In this document: in pieces, positions 17,251 through 26,137 of the stretch
Numbering within the stretch: position 1 is the first letter of the stretch
Layout: each line of letters begins with the position of its first letter
Source of the DNA: Taklimakanibacter albus
GTDB lineage: Bacteria > Pseudomonadota > Alphaproteobacteria > Rhizobiales > Aestuariivirgaceae
Length of the DNA: 64,000 nt
Direction: 5' to 3'
Assembly (NCBI RefSeq): GCF_016595235.1
Contig: NZ_JAENHL010000008.1
Location: 416,390-480,389 of the forward strand
The notes under the pieces: model-generated
The model's database searches: none
Seen by the model: the letters and a program-made list of their open reading frames with translations, nothing else
Told to the model about the DNA's origin: nothing
Made by a program: the position numbers and the translations under genes

Positions 17251-18542
17251 GAATCCCCCTCTTCCAGAAGGATTTCGATGCGCCGGTTCTCGGCTGCTTC
17301 AGGGTCATTGGGGACCTTCAGCTCGCGATCGGCATACCCCTCGATGCGCTCGACCCGCTTTTCATCGATGCCGCCGCGAACCAGCATGTAATAGGCCATA
17401 TGAGCGCGCGCCGAGGAGAGGCGCCAATTGTCATAGACATCGGAACGGAAGGGCCGGCCATCGGTGTGACCGCGGATGATGATCTTGCCAGGCCGCTCAT
17501 TCAGGATCTTGCCGATCTTCTCCATGTAATTCACGAGAACCGGCTGCGGTTCGGCAGAGGCAATGGCGAACATGCCGAAGGTCGCGTCATCGGTAAGGCT
17601 GATCAGGACGCCATCGGCCGTGCTGCGCACTTCGAGCTTTGGCGAAGCGCCTGGTGATTTGACACCGAGCGCGTTCTTGATCTCTTTCTCGATCAGCTTG
17701 GCGTCCTGCTCGGGATTAGGCGCATGCACCTCATGTTCAGCCTTGCGCTCCTTGACGGCATCCTTGTCCTCGGTCGCCGCCGCGGCCCGCTGGCCCTTGG
17801 GCTTCTCCTGTGGCTTCACGTCGTCAGGAGGCTTGGCGGCCACGGTCTCCGGCGGCGCCGGCTTGTCGGCCGGGTTCTCCGCCGGCTTTTCCGCTCGTTT
17901 CTCCACCGGCTTGCCGGCTGTGTCTTCCGGCGGTTTTTCCAGCTTGATCTGCTCATGCAGAACAGGCTCGACCGGCGTTTCGTCACCCGGCTCCGTCGTG
18001 GCGGCCACGCGCTGCCAGGTCTGCGGGTCGAAGGGATCGAGATAGGCCTTGCCGCCCAACCTGCCGGGCCGGCCGGACTCTTCGGGAAGCGAGCCTGCTT
18101 TCGATGCCTCGGCCGTCGCCTTCTCCTCGGCGGGACCGGCGATCTGATCCAGCGCGGCGAAGGGCTGGCGCAGCAGCATCTCCTCGGTGATCTTCTTCTC
18201 GCCGGGCTCCGCCTTCTCGGATGCGTCGGTTTTGGTCCGATTGACCACCGGCTCTTTCGTGATGATGCCGTCGGCGCCGGCATCGAGATCCTGGAGGCCC
18301 TTGGTGCTGGTGCGGGAATCGACGAGCTTCACCGGGTTGAAATAGCTCGCTACTTGCGCGCGGGTCTCTTCATTCGCCGCATTGATAAGCCACATCACCA
18401 GGAAGAAAGCCATCATCGCGGTCATGAAGTCGGCATAGGCGATCTTCCAGACGCCGCCATGATGCGCCTCGCCCTCGGCATGCGCCCGCCGGCGAATGAT
18501 GACGATCTCCCGGCTGACGGGATCGGATTCCTCCCGGTTCAT
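17247..18542 (-). CDS. motB: Flagellar motor stator protein MotB
   Basis: 431 residues. One membrane helix (about 36-56) carries the proton-binding aspartate D38 in YADFMTAMMAFFLVMWL. A long Pro/Glu/Lys/Ala-rich linker (about 95-280) is much longer than in E. coli MotB. The OmpA-like peptidoglycan-binding domain is C-terminal (GHTDGRPFRSD, then WRLSSARA). It anchors the stator to the wall. motA is about 14 kb upstream, next to fliM, as in Sinorhizobium. It overlaps fliH and motC by 4 bp. Confidence 0.96.
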   Translation of the reverse strand: MNREESDPVSREIVIIRRRAHAEGEAHHGGVWKIAYADFMTAMMAFFLVMWLINAANEETRAQVASYFNPVKLVDSRTSTKGLQDLDAGADGIITKEPVVNRTKTDASEKAEPGEKKITEEMLLRQPFAALDQIAGPAEEKATAEASKAGSLPEESGRPGRLGGKAYLDPFDPQTWQRVAATTEPGDETPVEPVLHEQIKLEKPPEDTAGKPVEKRAEKPAENPADKPAPPETVAAKPPDDVKPQEKPKGQRAAAATEDKDAVKERKAEHEVHAPNPEQDAKLIEKEIKNALGVKSPGASPKLEVRSTADGVLISLTDDATFGMFAIASAEPQPVLVNYMEKIGKILNERPGKIIIRGHTDGRPFRSDVYDNWRLSSARAHMAYYMLVRGGIDEKRVERIEGYADRELKVPNDPEAAENRRIEILLEEGDS

Positions 18543-19135
18543 CCCATCGCCTCCTTGAGGCGCGTCGTCCAGGCGGCAAGCCGCGTCTCGATGACGGTGT
18601 TGCCGGTCTCGACATGCACATCCGGGCGCTCGCTCACCTGGAACGTGACGAGATTATCCTTCGATCCAATTCCTTCGCGTAGCGCCGCGATGAGATCAGC
18701 CGGGCCTTCGATGCGCAAAGTCGCCGTCTCGGGATCGGCCAGCATGTCGCGCAACGTCTCCTGGAGCTCGACCAGGGTCTTGCGGCGGGCCTCGGCGAGG
18801 ATGAAGGGCTCGAGAAGCCGCGCCGTCACCTCGGCGATCTCGGCCTCGATTTGGGTCAATCCATCGCCCAATGCTCGCGCCAGTGCATCCCCCTGCTCGC
18901 GCGTCCAGAGCTGCCGCTCCTCGGCGAGGCGCGCCTCAAATCTCTGCTGCGCGGCTTGAAGCGCCTCCTCATGCTCGCGCTGCGCCGCCTCACGGCCCAG
19001 CCTCTCGCTATCGCGCCGCGCTTCGGCGATCTCCTCCTCGCGCGTCATCAGCGGGGCGGCCGTCACCGTCAACGGCACTGCACCGGGACCGGCATTCCCG
19101 CGATCGAGATAGGCGGCCAGCGTAACGACCTTCAT
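18539..19135 (-). CDS. fliH: FliH-like flagellar assembly protein
   Basis: 198 residues from the ATG at 19135, which overlaps the fliF stop as ATGA. A central charged coiled coil rich in Glu, Ala and Arg (about 30-95) leads into a C-terminal domain (LARALGDGLTQIEAEIAE, about 80-97, onward) resembling FliH/HrpE-type ATPase regulators. FliH binds FliI in the cytosol and brings it to the C-ring. Position directly after fliF supports the call; sequence similarity of FliH is always low. Confidence 0.75.
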   Translation of the reverse strand: MKVVTLAAYLDRGNAGPGAVPLTVTAAPLMTREEEIAEARRDSERLGREAAQREHEEALQAAQQRFEARLAEERQLWTREQGDALARALGDGLTQIEAEIAEVTARLLEPFILAEARRKTLVELQETLRDMLADPETATLRIEGPADLIAALREGIGSKDNLVTFQVSERPDVHVETGNTVIETRLAAWTTRLKEAMG

Positions 19136-20757
19136 GCGTGCTTCGCTTCCATGATCCATTGCTTCAGAATGGCCGCCGCCTGCTCGTCGTCATATTCGAC
19201 CATCTGCTCCAGCCGCTTCTGCGGCGTGCGCCGCATCCGGCTGGTCACATCCTCGATGAGATTGGGCTCGTCCGCGTTCAGTATGCCGAGCGACCCTTCA
19301 TGGCTGGCCGAGGTCGCGCCCGGCAGAAGGCCAGGCATGGATTGCGGCAAAGCCTGGGGCTGCATGATCGTGCGCAAGGCCGGCTTGAGTCCGAACCAGA
19401 TCAGAAGGGCCGCCACCAAGAGCACGGTCACGGCGTTGATCAGCGTGCCGGATTGGCGCAGCAGCTGATCCATCAGCCCGTCACCCATCACCGGCTCCAT
19501 GGCGGCGCCATTCTGGAAGAACTGCACCGCTGTCACCTTGACCTTATCGCCACGCCCATCATCGAGCCCGGCCGCCGAAGCGACGAGTTGCTGGATCTCC
19601 TGGGTCTGGGCCTGGATATCCTCAGGCTTGGCGTCCTTGCCCAGAAGCTCGACGATGCGGTCGCGGTTGACCACCACGGCGACAGAAAGATTCTCGATCC
19701 GGTAGCCGTCGCTCACCGTCGAGATCGTCTTGGAGTTCATCTCGAAATTGGTGAGCTCCTCACGTCTCTCCGATTCCTGGGTCGAGTTGTCGGAGCCCGG
19801 CGTGTCGCGCTGGCCGTCGGGAAGATTCTGCGACACGCTGACCGAGGATTTGCCGCTGCTGTTCTGCGTTGTCCCGGTTTCCTTCACCGTGCGGATGGAG
19901 CGCTCGGCGCGGGATTCGGGATCGAAGATGGTCTCGCTGGTCTGCTTCTTGTCGGTGTTCAGGCGCGCCGCGACACTGACCTGGAAATTGGCGAGCCCCA
20001 GGTAGGGCACCAGGGTCTTCGAGATATTGTCCTGGATTTCCTGGCTGACAGATTTCTCCAGGCCGGCGAGCTTGCCCGGCGCGGCACTGGCCATGTCGCC
20101 ACCCGACGCCAGCAGGACGCCACTGGTGTTGAGGACCGTCACCTGATCGACAGACAGGCCCGGAACAGCGGCGGCGACCAGGTGGCGGATCGCCTGGGCG
20201 GAGCCGAATTCATCGCTGGTGTCGGTGCGGATGACCACCGAGGCGGAAGGCGGCTGCTGGGCGCGGCGGAAGGAGCCGCCATCGGGCATGACGATATGGA
20301 CGCGGGCGGCCTTGATGTCCTTCATGGACTGGATGGTGCGGGCGATCTCGCCTTCGAGAACACGCACCCGGGTGACCTCCTGCATGAAGGAAGTGAGACC
20401 GAGCGAGCCCATATTGTCGAAGAGCTCATAACCGGCGGTCTCGCTGCGCGGCAGGCCTTTCTCGGCCAGCAGCATACGGGCCTTGGCGGTCTGACCGTAG
20501 CGCACCATGACGGCGGTGCCTTCGGCGTTCACGTCGAAGGGGATTCCCGCCTCGGTCAAAGCGGCGCCGACGCGGGTGACATCCTGGGCATCGAGGCCGG
20601 TATAGAGGACTTCATTGCTGGGGCGGCTCAGGAAATAGGCGGCAAGGCCGACAAAAGCGAGGACGCTGATCCCGATCACGGCGAGCGCCATGAGCCGGCG
20701 TGCGCCGAGTCCTAAGACACTGCCCCACAACCGCTCCGCATGCTCCATATAGGCCAT
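19132..20757 (-). CDS. fliF: Flagellar MS-ring protein FliF
   Basis: 541 residues from the ATG at 20757, chosen because AAGGA lies six bases upstream; an alternative ATG is three codons later. Two membrane helices flank a large periplasmic part. The first is at about residues 20-45 (LMALAVIGISVLAFVGLAAYF) and the second near 440. YTGLDAQDVTRV, ARVHIVMPDGGSFRR and a Ser/Thr-rich insert are typical of FliF. The C-terminal tail binds FliG. It heads the fliF-fliH-motB-motC-fliK-transglycosylase series. Confidence 0.96.
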   Translation of the reverse strand: MAYMEHAERLWGSVLGLGARRLMALAVIGISVLAFVGLAAYFLSRPSNEVLYTGLDAQDVTRVGAALTEAGIPFDVNAEGTAVMVRYGQTAKARMLLAEKGLPRSETAGYELFDNMGSLGLTSFMQEVTRVRVLEGEIARTIQSMKDIKAARVHIVMPDGGSFRRAQQPPSASVVIRTDTSDEFGSAQAIRHLVAAAVPGLSVDQVTVLNTSGVLLASGGDMASAAPGKLAGLEKSVSQEIQDNISKTLVPYLGLANFQVSVAARLNTDKKQTSETIFDPESRAERSIRTVKETGTTQNSSGKSSVSVSQNLPDGQRDTPGSDNSTQESERREELTNFEMNSKTISTVSDGYRIENLSVAVVVNRDRIVELLGKDAKPEDIQAQTQEIQQLVASAAGLDDGRGDKVKVTAVQFFQNGAAMEPVMGDGLMDQLLRQSGTLINAVTVLLVAALLIWFGLKPALRTIMQPQALPQSMPGLLPGATSASHEGSLGILNADEPNLIEDVTSRMRRTPQKRLEQMVEYDDEQAAAILKQWIMEAKHA

Positions 20758-20828
20758 CCCCAGTCCTTCGAATCTCCGCACCGATAGCGGGATTCTCGGC
20801 GCGGAAGCTTGCGCGGGGCATGACCGCA

Positions 20829-20861
20829 AAAGAAAAGCCGCGCCCCCGAAGGCGGCGCGGC
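20829..20861 (-). terminator. Rho-independent terminator of the flagellin gene
   Basis: Read on the minus strand, GCCGCGCC (20861-20854) and GGCGCGGC (20844-20837) form an eight-pair GC stem with a 9-base loop, followed by TTTTCTTTT. It lies about 27 bp after the flagellin stop, separating the abundant flagellin mRNA from fliF. Confidence 0.85.
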
Positions 20862-20888
20862 CTCATCTCAATTCAAAATATCGATCGT

Positions 20889-21815
20889 TTAGCGGAACAG
20901 CGACAGGATGTTCTGGCTGTTCTGGTTGGCGATCGAGAGCGCCTGGATGCCGAGCTGCTGCTGAACCTGCAGAGCGGCGAGGCGGGTCGATTCCTCGTTC
21001 ATGTCGGCATCGACGAGCTGGCCGACGCCACGGTCGATCGCATCCATGAGGTTGGAGACGAAGTCCTGCTGCAGGCCGATGCGCTTCTTGGCGGCGCCGA
21101 GATCGCTGGCCGAGGTCGCCATGGACTTGAGGGCGCCGTCGACGGTGCCGATGATCTGCTCCAGGTCTTCGAGGTCATCGGCGGAGTCGGTGAGCGTCGA
21201 GATATTCAGGGTCGAGACTGAATAATCGACGTTGCCATTCGTGGTGGTGCTTTCGGTGTCGAGGATGCCAGCCGCCGTGGCGCTGGCGTCGAACAGCTTG
21301 CTCGAATCGACGTTGATCGAGATCGTGCCGATCGATACGGTGGCGCCGGAACGCGTGAAGGAGGCAACCATCGTCTTGGTGGAGCTGTAGCTCGCCGCGC
21401 TCGAATCGACCGACAGCCAGTTCTCACCGCTGAACGAGGCGGAGGCCGCCATGCCGATGAGCTGCGACTGCAGCTGGGTGATTTCGGACTGAACCTTGGT
21501 GCGGTCGACACCAGGCTGTCTGGAGGCGACGAGCTTGCTCTTGATTTCGTCGACGACCTTGATGGCCTTGTCGGTGGCGGTATAGGCGACGTCGATCTGG
21601 GCGGCGCCGAGGCCGAGGGCGTCCTGAACGGTCGACAGAGCGGAGTTGTCGGAGCGCATGGTGGTCGCGATCGACCAGTAAGCGGCGTTGTCGGAGGCGG
21701 TCGCGACGCGGAGGCCCGTCGAAATGCGGGCCTGGGTCTGATCGAGCGACTTGTTGGTGGAGTTCAGCGACTGCAGCGCAGTCATGGCTGAGGTATTCGT
21801 CATAATGCTAGACAT
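20889..21815 (-). CDS. fla: Flagellin (single copy in this window)
   Basis: 308 residues. The start MSSIMTNTSAMTALQSLN and the end GIQALSIANQNSQNILSLFR are the conserved D0 helices; DNAAYWSIATTMRSDNSAL is the D1 spoke region. The variable outer domain is short, as in rhizobial flagellins. It forms the filament after export through the type III apparatus. It has its own 154-bp leader/promoter spacer and its own terminator, so it can be expressed separately from the flanking structural genes. FlaF and FlbT in this window are its presumed regulators. Confidence 0.97.
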   Translation of the reverse strand: MSSIMTNTSAMTALQSLNSTNKSLDQTQARISTGLRVATASDNAAYWSIATTMRSDNSALSTVQDALGLGAAQIDVAYTATDKAIKVVDEIKSKLVASRQPGVDRTKVQSEITQLQSQLIGMAASASFSGENWLSVDSSAASYSSTKTMVASFTRSGATVSIGTISINVDSSKLFDASATAAGILDTESTTTNGNVDYSVSTLNISTLTDSADDLEDLEQIIGTVDGALKSMATSASDLGAAKKRIGLQQDFVSNLMDAIDRGVGQLVDADMNEESTRLAALQVQQQLGIQALSIANQNSQNILSLFR

Positions 21816-21969
21816 GGATGATGCCCTGTTCGAACGGTTTCGTACTGGAATACCGGGCTTGCACCGGCATAGCAGAGCGGCATCATGCTCTCAGGGCGCG
21901 TATCGATCGCAGGCCCTAATCTGCCATGCTTAATTTCATAACGGCGATTCGTTACCCATCCCTTAAGAT
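21816..21969 (-). promoter_or_regulatory. Flagellin promoter and leader region
   Basis: 154-bp spacer between fliP and the flagellin start, far longer than most gaps in the cluster. It is AT-rich at the fliP end (around 21928-21970) and contains short dyads near the gene, for example AGGGC and GCCCT at 21893-21917. The leader is a possible target for FlbT. I cannot place -35/-10 boxes with confidence. Confidence 0.5.
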
Positions 21970-22710
21970 CTAGGAAAAAGATCTGATCAGGCTGCCGACC
22001 AGGAGATTCCAGCCGTCGATCAGCACGAAGAACAGGATCTTGAAGGGCAGCGATATCGCGGTCGGCGGCAGCATCATCATGCCCATCGACATGGTGAGCG
22101 TCGCCACGATGAGGTCGATGACGAGAAACGGCAAAGCGATGAGGAAGCCGATCTCGAAGCCGCGCCGCAACTCGGAAATCATGAAAGCGGGAATGAGCAC
22201 GCGCAGGTCGATCTCGGCGCCCTCGGCTCGCTTGGGAAAGTTCTGAGCGGCCATGTCCTCGAACATGCGCAGGTCCTTTTCGCGGACATGCGCCGTCATG
22301 AACTCACGAAAAGGATCGGTGATCTGCTTGTAGGCCACCTCTTCGCTGATCTGATTGTCCATGAAAGGCTTGAGGCCGCTATTCCAGGCCCGGTCGAAGG
22401 TCGGCGCCATGACATAGAAGGTCATGAACAGCGCCAGGGTGATGAGGATGATATTGGCCGGCGTGCTTTGCAGGCCCAATCCTGAGCGCAGGAACGACAA
22501 GGCCACGACAAAGCGGGTGAAGCTCGTGACCATGATCAGAAGACCGGGCGCCACCGACAGGACGGTGATCAGCACGATATACTGGACGATACGTCCCGCC
22601 GCCGTCGGATCGCTGCTCGGCAGGATCGAGCCTATATCAGGCGCCTGCGCCAGCGCAGTCGCTGCCGGAAACACCAGAAGAAGCAGTGCGGCAAGGACGG
22701 CCCGCTTCAT
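21970..22710 (-). CDS. fliP: Flagellar export apparatus protein FliP
   Basis: 246 residues. A cleavable signal peptide (about 1-21, ending ALA) is followed by four membrane segments. LLIMVTSFTRFVVALSFLR (about 59-77) and FLVIDLIVATLTMSMGMMM are diagnostic. FliP forms the pentameric export gate with FliR and FliQ. It overlaps fliL by 4 bp and ends the long motA-to-fliP series. No fliO is present nearby. Confidence 0.97.
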   Translation of the reverse strand: MKRAVLAALLLLVFPAATALAQAPDIGSILPSSDPTAAGRIVQYIVLITVLSVAPGLLIMVTSFTRFVVALSFLRSGLGLQSTPANIILITLALFMTFYVMAPTFDRAWNSGLKPFMDNQISEEVAYKQITDPFREFMTAHVREKDLRMFEDMAAQNFPKRAEGAEIDLRVLIPAFMISELRRGFEIGFLIALPFLVIDLIVATLTMSMGMMMLPPTAISLPFKILFFVLIDGWNLLVGSLIRSFS

Positions 22711-23222
22711 TCGACCGCCAGCCCCTGGATGATGAATTCGCGCACCCGTCCCTCGGAACGGATCTTGGCGCGCTCGGTCAGATCCTCACGCAAATGCAAG
22801 AGACCGGAAGCGCCTTCGATCTGGCGCAGCGATACGGTGCGCAAATAGGCCATGGCGTCGCCCGAAATCTGGGTGGCGAGGGCATCGGCATCCTTGGGCG
22901 CGGCGCCATCGAAAATGAGCGACGCCTCGATGCGGAGGAGGACCGTGGACGGGTTGGCGAGGTTGGTCAGTATCGGCGGCACCGTCGTGACCGTCAGGTC
23001 CCCGGCATATTCGGCCACAGCCTTCTCTTCCTTGGCGGCGGCCTTTTCCTTGGCGACATGCTCGATCTTGGAATAGAGCAATATGCCGACGAGCCCACCG
23101 GCGCCGGCGGCAAGCGCCGTCACCAGCACCAGCGCCACGATCAGCGAAATGATCGATGTCCCGGGTTTCGGCGTATCCGCCACCGCGTCAGTCCCTTCGG
23201 TCTTTTCTGTTTCTTCCGCCAT
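22707..23222 (-). CDS. fliL: Flagellar basal-body-associated protein FliL
   Basis: 171 residues. A short acidic cytoplasmic tail, one membrane helix (about 24-50) and a periplasmic FliL domain are seen. The domain includes LLRIEASLIFDG and the C-terminal LREDLTERAKIRSEGRVREF. FliL rings the stator units and raises torque or stator engagement. It sits 15 bp after flgH. Confidence 0.93.
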   Translation of the reverse strand: MAEETEKTEGTDAVADTPKPGTSIISLIVALVLVTALAAGAGGLVGILLYSKIEHVAKEKAAAKEEKAVAEYAGDLTVTTVPPILTNLANPSTVLLRIEASLIFDGAAPKDADALATQISGDAMAYLRTVSLRQIEGASGLLHLREDLTERAKIRSEGRVREFIIQGLAVE

Positions 23223-23237
23223 TTCGCCCAGAAGCGC

Positions 23238-23942
23238 CTAGAAGGGTGTGAAGATATCGAAGAGCTGCTGCCCCCAACCCGGCTGCTGCACTTCTGACAG
23301 ACGACCGCGACCGCCATAGGAGACCCGCGCCTCGGCGATCTTGTCATACGGCACGGTATTTTCGCGTGAGATGTCCTGCGGCCGGACCACGCCGGCGATG
23401 GTCAGCACGCGAACCTCGAAATTGACGCGGACCTCCTGCGATCCGCTGATCACCAGATTGCCGTTGGGCAGGAGGTCGGTGACGAGAGCCGCCACCGACA
23501 GATCGATCTTCTCGGACCGGTCGATCTCGCCCTTGCCCTTGGACTTGGAATTCGAATCGACGGAGCCGCGGCCCGCTGTCGGATAGGTGGTGGGCATGAA
23601 GTCGAGACCGATGGCAAAGCCGGCATCGGCCCCCGATTCACGCGAACGCTCGGAATTGTTATCGAGTTTCGCCTTGTCGTTGATGAAGATGTTGACCGTC
23701 ACGATGTCGCCGATGCGCCGCGCCCGGGGATCACGAAAGAGATCGGCGCTGGTGCCTTCCCACGACAGCGGGTTCATGTCCTCATCGAGATTCTGCAGCG
23801 ACTGCGGTTGACCGCCGGTGCTGATCCGCTGGATGCCGGACCCGACCGGCGTCAGATGCGGCTGCGTATTGAAGTCCTGCGGGTCGACCGCACATCCGGC
23901 GAGCAGCAGCAAAAAGGGCAAGGCTGGAATTTTACGCTTCAT
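23238..23942 (-). CDS. flgH: Flagellar L-ring lipoprotein FlgH
   Basis: 234 residues from the ATG at 23942, which overlaps the motE stop as ATGA; the open frame continues upstream only as a shadow of motE. A lipobox LLLLAGC marks lipidation near Cys-17. LFRDPRARRIGDIVTVNIFI and the C-terminal ISRENTVPYDKIAEARVSYGG are typical FlgH. It forms the outer-membrane ring with the FlgI P-ring. The encoding order flgI-motE-flgH is the rhizobial one. Confidence 0.95.
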   Translation of the reverse strand: MKRKIPALPFLLLLAGCAVDPQDFNTQPHLTPVGSGIQRISTGGQPQSLQNLDEDMNPLSWEGTSADLFRDPRARRIGDIVTVNIFINDKAKLDNNSERSRESGADAGFAIGLDFMPTTYPTAGRGSVDSNSKSKGKGEIDRSEKIDLSVAALVTDLLPNGNLVISGSQEVRVNFEVRVLTIAGVVRPQDISRENTVPYDKIAEARVSYGGRGRLSEVQQPGWGQQLFDIFTPF

Positions 23943-24481
23943 GATTTCTTTCCGGCAGGCGTACCGCGCGCGGCATCGACCATCGCCTTGGTGAGTTGCG
24001 CCGCCCGCCCCGGCTCCATCTCGTTGAGAATGGCGCTGGCGGTGCGGGCATTGAGCTTGACCAGCACGGCCGAGGCGATCTCGTCGTCGAGCACCGCGAG
24101 CTGCAGGGCGGCGGCATCGGCGCGCATCTTGGCATAGATGGAGACGACATGCTCGGAGGCCTTGGCGAGGATCTCCTCGCGCTTCTTCGACCATTCCTGA
24201 TATTCGGCGCGTTTGGCCTCGAGCTCGGCCAGCCGCTTGTCGATTTCCTTTTCGAGCTCGTTGATCGTCTTGGCCTGCCAGGCAAAACGCGCATCCGCCG
24301 CCTGGTCGGCGATATTCACGCAATATTGCTGCGAGGCGCTCTGCGGCTCGATCGGCGTGGTTGATCCGGTGATGAGGCCCATATCGGCCTTGAATATGCC
24401 GGGCGACACGTCCTGCCCCAAGGCACCTTGCACCTGAAGGAGGAGAAGAGCGCCAGCGGCTATCGCGTATCCGGGCCTCAT
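23939..24481 (-). CDS. motE: MotE, MotC-specific chaperone
   Basis: 180 residues. A signal peptide (about 1-22, ending ALG) leads to a periplasmic protein with a long coiled coil (about 68-115, NELEKEIDKRLAELEAKR). An MgtE-N-like helical domain ends it (LNARTASAILNEMEPGRAAQ, about 142-161). In Sinorhizobium MotE folds and stabilises MotC. It overlaps flgI and flgH by 4 bp. Confidence 0.9.
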   Translation of the reverse strand: MRPGYAIAAGALLLLQVQGALGQDVSPGIFKADMGLITGSTTPIEPQSASQQYCVNIADQAADARFAWQAKTINELEKEIDKRLAELEAKRAEYQEWSKKREEILAKASEHVVSIYAKMRADAAALQLAVLDDEIASAVLVKLNARTASAILNEMEPGRAAQLTKAMVDAARGTPAGKKS

Positions 24482-25665
24482 TGGACGACGAGCTCCGCCT
24501 GCAGCGCGCCCGCCGACTTGATGGCCTGCAGGATGGAGATGATGCCCATCGGCTTGAGGCCCATCTGGTTCAAGCCCTCGACGAGGGTGTTGAGATCGGC
24601 ACCGTCGACGATGCGCAGCTGCCCATCCTGCTGGTGGGCGGAAATCGTCGTGCGCGGCTCGACCGCCGTCTCGCCGCGCGAGAAGGGCTCGGGCTGGACG
24701 ACCGTCGGCTCTTCGGTGACGCGCACCGTCAGGCTGCCATGGGTGACCGCGACGGTGGAGATCGTGACATCCTGGCCGATGACGATGGTGCCCGAGCGTT
24801 CATCGATCACGACACGGGCGGTCGTCGACGGCATCACCGGAAGCTCGCCAATCTCGGCGATGAAGCGCGCCGCGCCGACCCGGTCCGGCTTGTCGAGCAC
24901 GATGGTGCGCAGGTCGCGCTCCTCGGCGACCGCGCGGCCATAACGCTGGATGGCATAGGCGTTGATCGCGTCCGTCACATTCACCGCGGTACCGAAATCG
25001 GGGTTGCGCAATTCGAGGACGAGATCCTGGATATCGGAGAACTGGCCACGCGTCTGACGCTCCACCAGGGCGCCATTGGCGATGCGCCCGGTGGTGGGAA
25101 CGCCTTGCGTCAGATTTTCAGCATCCCCGGAAGACGAGAAACCCGACACCGCGATGGCGCCCTGCCCGACAGCATAGACCCGGCCGTCGGCGCCGGTCAT
25201 CGGCGTGAAGACCAGCGTGCCGCCGCCCAATGAGGTGGCATCGCCCAGCGACGACACGGTGATGTCGATGCGCGAGCCTTTGCCCGCAAAGGGGGGAAGA
25301 TTGGCGGTCACGATGACGGCGGCGACGTTACGCGCGCGCAGCTGCGCGCCGCGGATATTGACGCCGAGCCGGTCGAGCATCGAGCGCATCGACTGCTCGG
25401 TGAAAGGCGAATTGCGCAGGCTGTCGCCGGTGCCCTGAAGGCCGATCACGAGGCCATAACCGATGAGCTGGTTATCGCGCACATTCTGCAGCACCGCGAT
25501 ATCCTTCACGCGCGCATAGCCGCCGGACAAGGGCGGTGAAGGAATGAGATCGCGGCCACGGCCGGCGCCGCCTTGCGTGCCCGGCGCCTGCAGCAGGTCC
25601 ACGGCGCCCGCCGGCGCCGGCACACACAGCAAAGCCAGGAAGCAGACAAACGCCACGAGTTTCAT
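24478..25665 (-). CDS. flgI: Flagellar P-ring protein FlgI
   Basis: 395 residues with a signal peptide (about 1-21). Conserved segments include ARVKDIAVLQNVRDNQLIGYGLVIG (split as ARVKDIAVLQ and LIGYGLVIGLQGTGD), GGTLVFTPM and the C-terminal LNTLVEGLNQMGLKP. It builds the periplasmic bushing around the rod with help from FlgA. Both ends overlap neighbours by 4 bp (flgA upstream, motE downstream). Confidence 0.97.
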   Translation of the reverse strand: MKLVAFVCFLALLCVPAPAGAVDLLQAPGTQGGAGRGRDLIPSPPLSGGYARVKDIAVLQNVRDNQLIGYGLVIGLQGTGDSLRNSPFTEQSMRSMLDRLGVNIRGAQLRARNVAAVIVTANLPPFAGKGSRIDITVSSLGDATSLGGGTLVFTPMTGADGRVYAVGQGAIAVSGFSSSGDAENLTQGVPTTGRIANGALVERQTRGQFSDIQDLVLELRNPDFGTAVNVTDAINAYAIQRYGRAVAEERDLRTIVLDKPDRVGAARFIAEIGELPVMPSTTARVVIDERSGTIVIGQDVTISTVAVTHGSLTVRVTEEPTVVQPEPFSRGETAVEPRTTISAHQQDGQLRIVDGADLNTLVEGLNQMGLKPMGIISILQAIKSAGALQAELVVQ

Positions 25666-26123
25666 CTCGCGAGACCCACGCGCAAGGTTCCATCGGCCTG
25701 GATCACACCGCGGATGATCTGCCCGCTGTCGGTGTTGCGCGCCTCGATGACATCGCCGACCTGGCCGGAGCGCAGCGGCGTGACCGTCGAGGTAATGGTC
25801 AGTCCGCCGGCCTTGAACATGGCAATGATCGCGCCGCCGCGCGTAACGGCATCGGGATCCTTCAGACCATGCAAGGGAATGGGTTTGCCCGGCAGCAGCG
25901 TACGCCGCGCCACCTTGCCGACCACCGCCGACCGCTGCTCGGCGACCGGCAGCTTGCCGGTGGTGCCCGGAGCAAAGGCGCGCTCGACGATCTGCGCGTC
26001 GCTGATCACGTCGCCCGGATAGAGGGTGACGTTGGGCACCGCCAGCAGAACGTCCTCGGCGCGCGAAAGCTCCGCCGTGCCGGAAAGGACGGTGATCACG
26101 AGAAGCCAGCGGAGAAAATTCAT
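25662..26123 (-). CDS. flgA: P-ring assembly chaperone FlgA
   Basis: 153 residues. A signal peptide (about 1-22) precedes a SAF-like domain with VTLYPGDVISDAQIVER and the C-terminal VGDVIEARNTDSGQIIRGVI. FlgA assists FlgI polymerisation in the periplasm. It is shorter than the E. coli protein (219 residues), as in other alphaproteobacteria. It lies 14 bp after flgG. Confidence 0.92.
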   Translation of the reverse strand: MNFLRWLLVITVLSGTAELSRAEDVLLAVPNVTLYPGDVISDAQIVERAFAPGTTGKLPVAEQRSAVVGKVARRTLLPGKPIPLHGLKDPDAVTRGGAIIAMFKAGGLTITSTVTPLRSGQVGDVIEARNTDSGQIIRGVIQADGTLRVGLAR

Positions 26124-26137
26124 CGGCGGTTGTCCGT

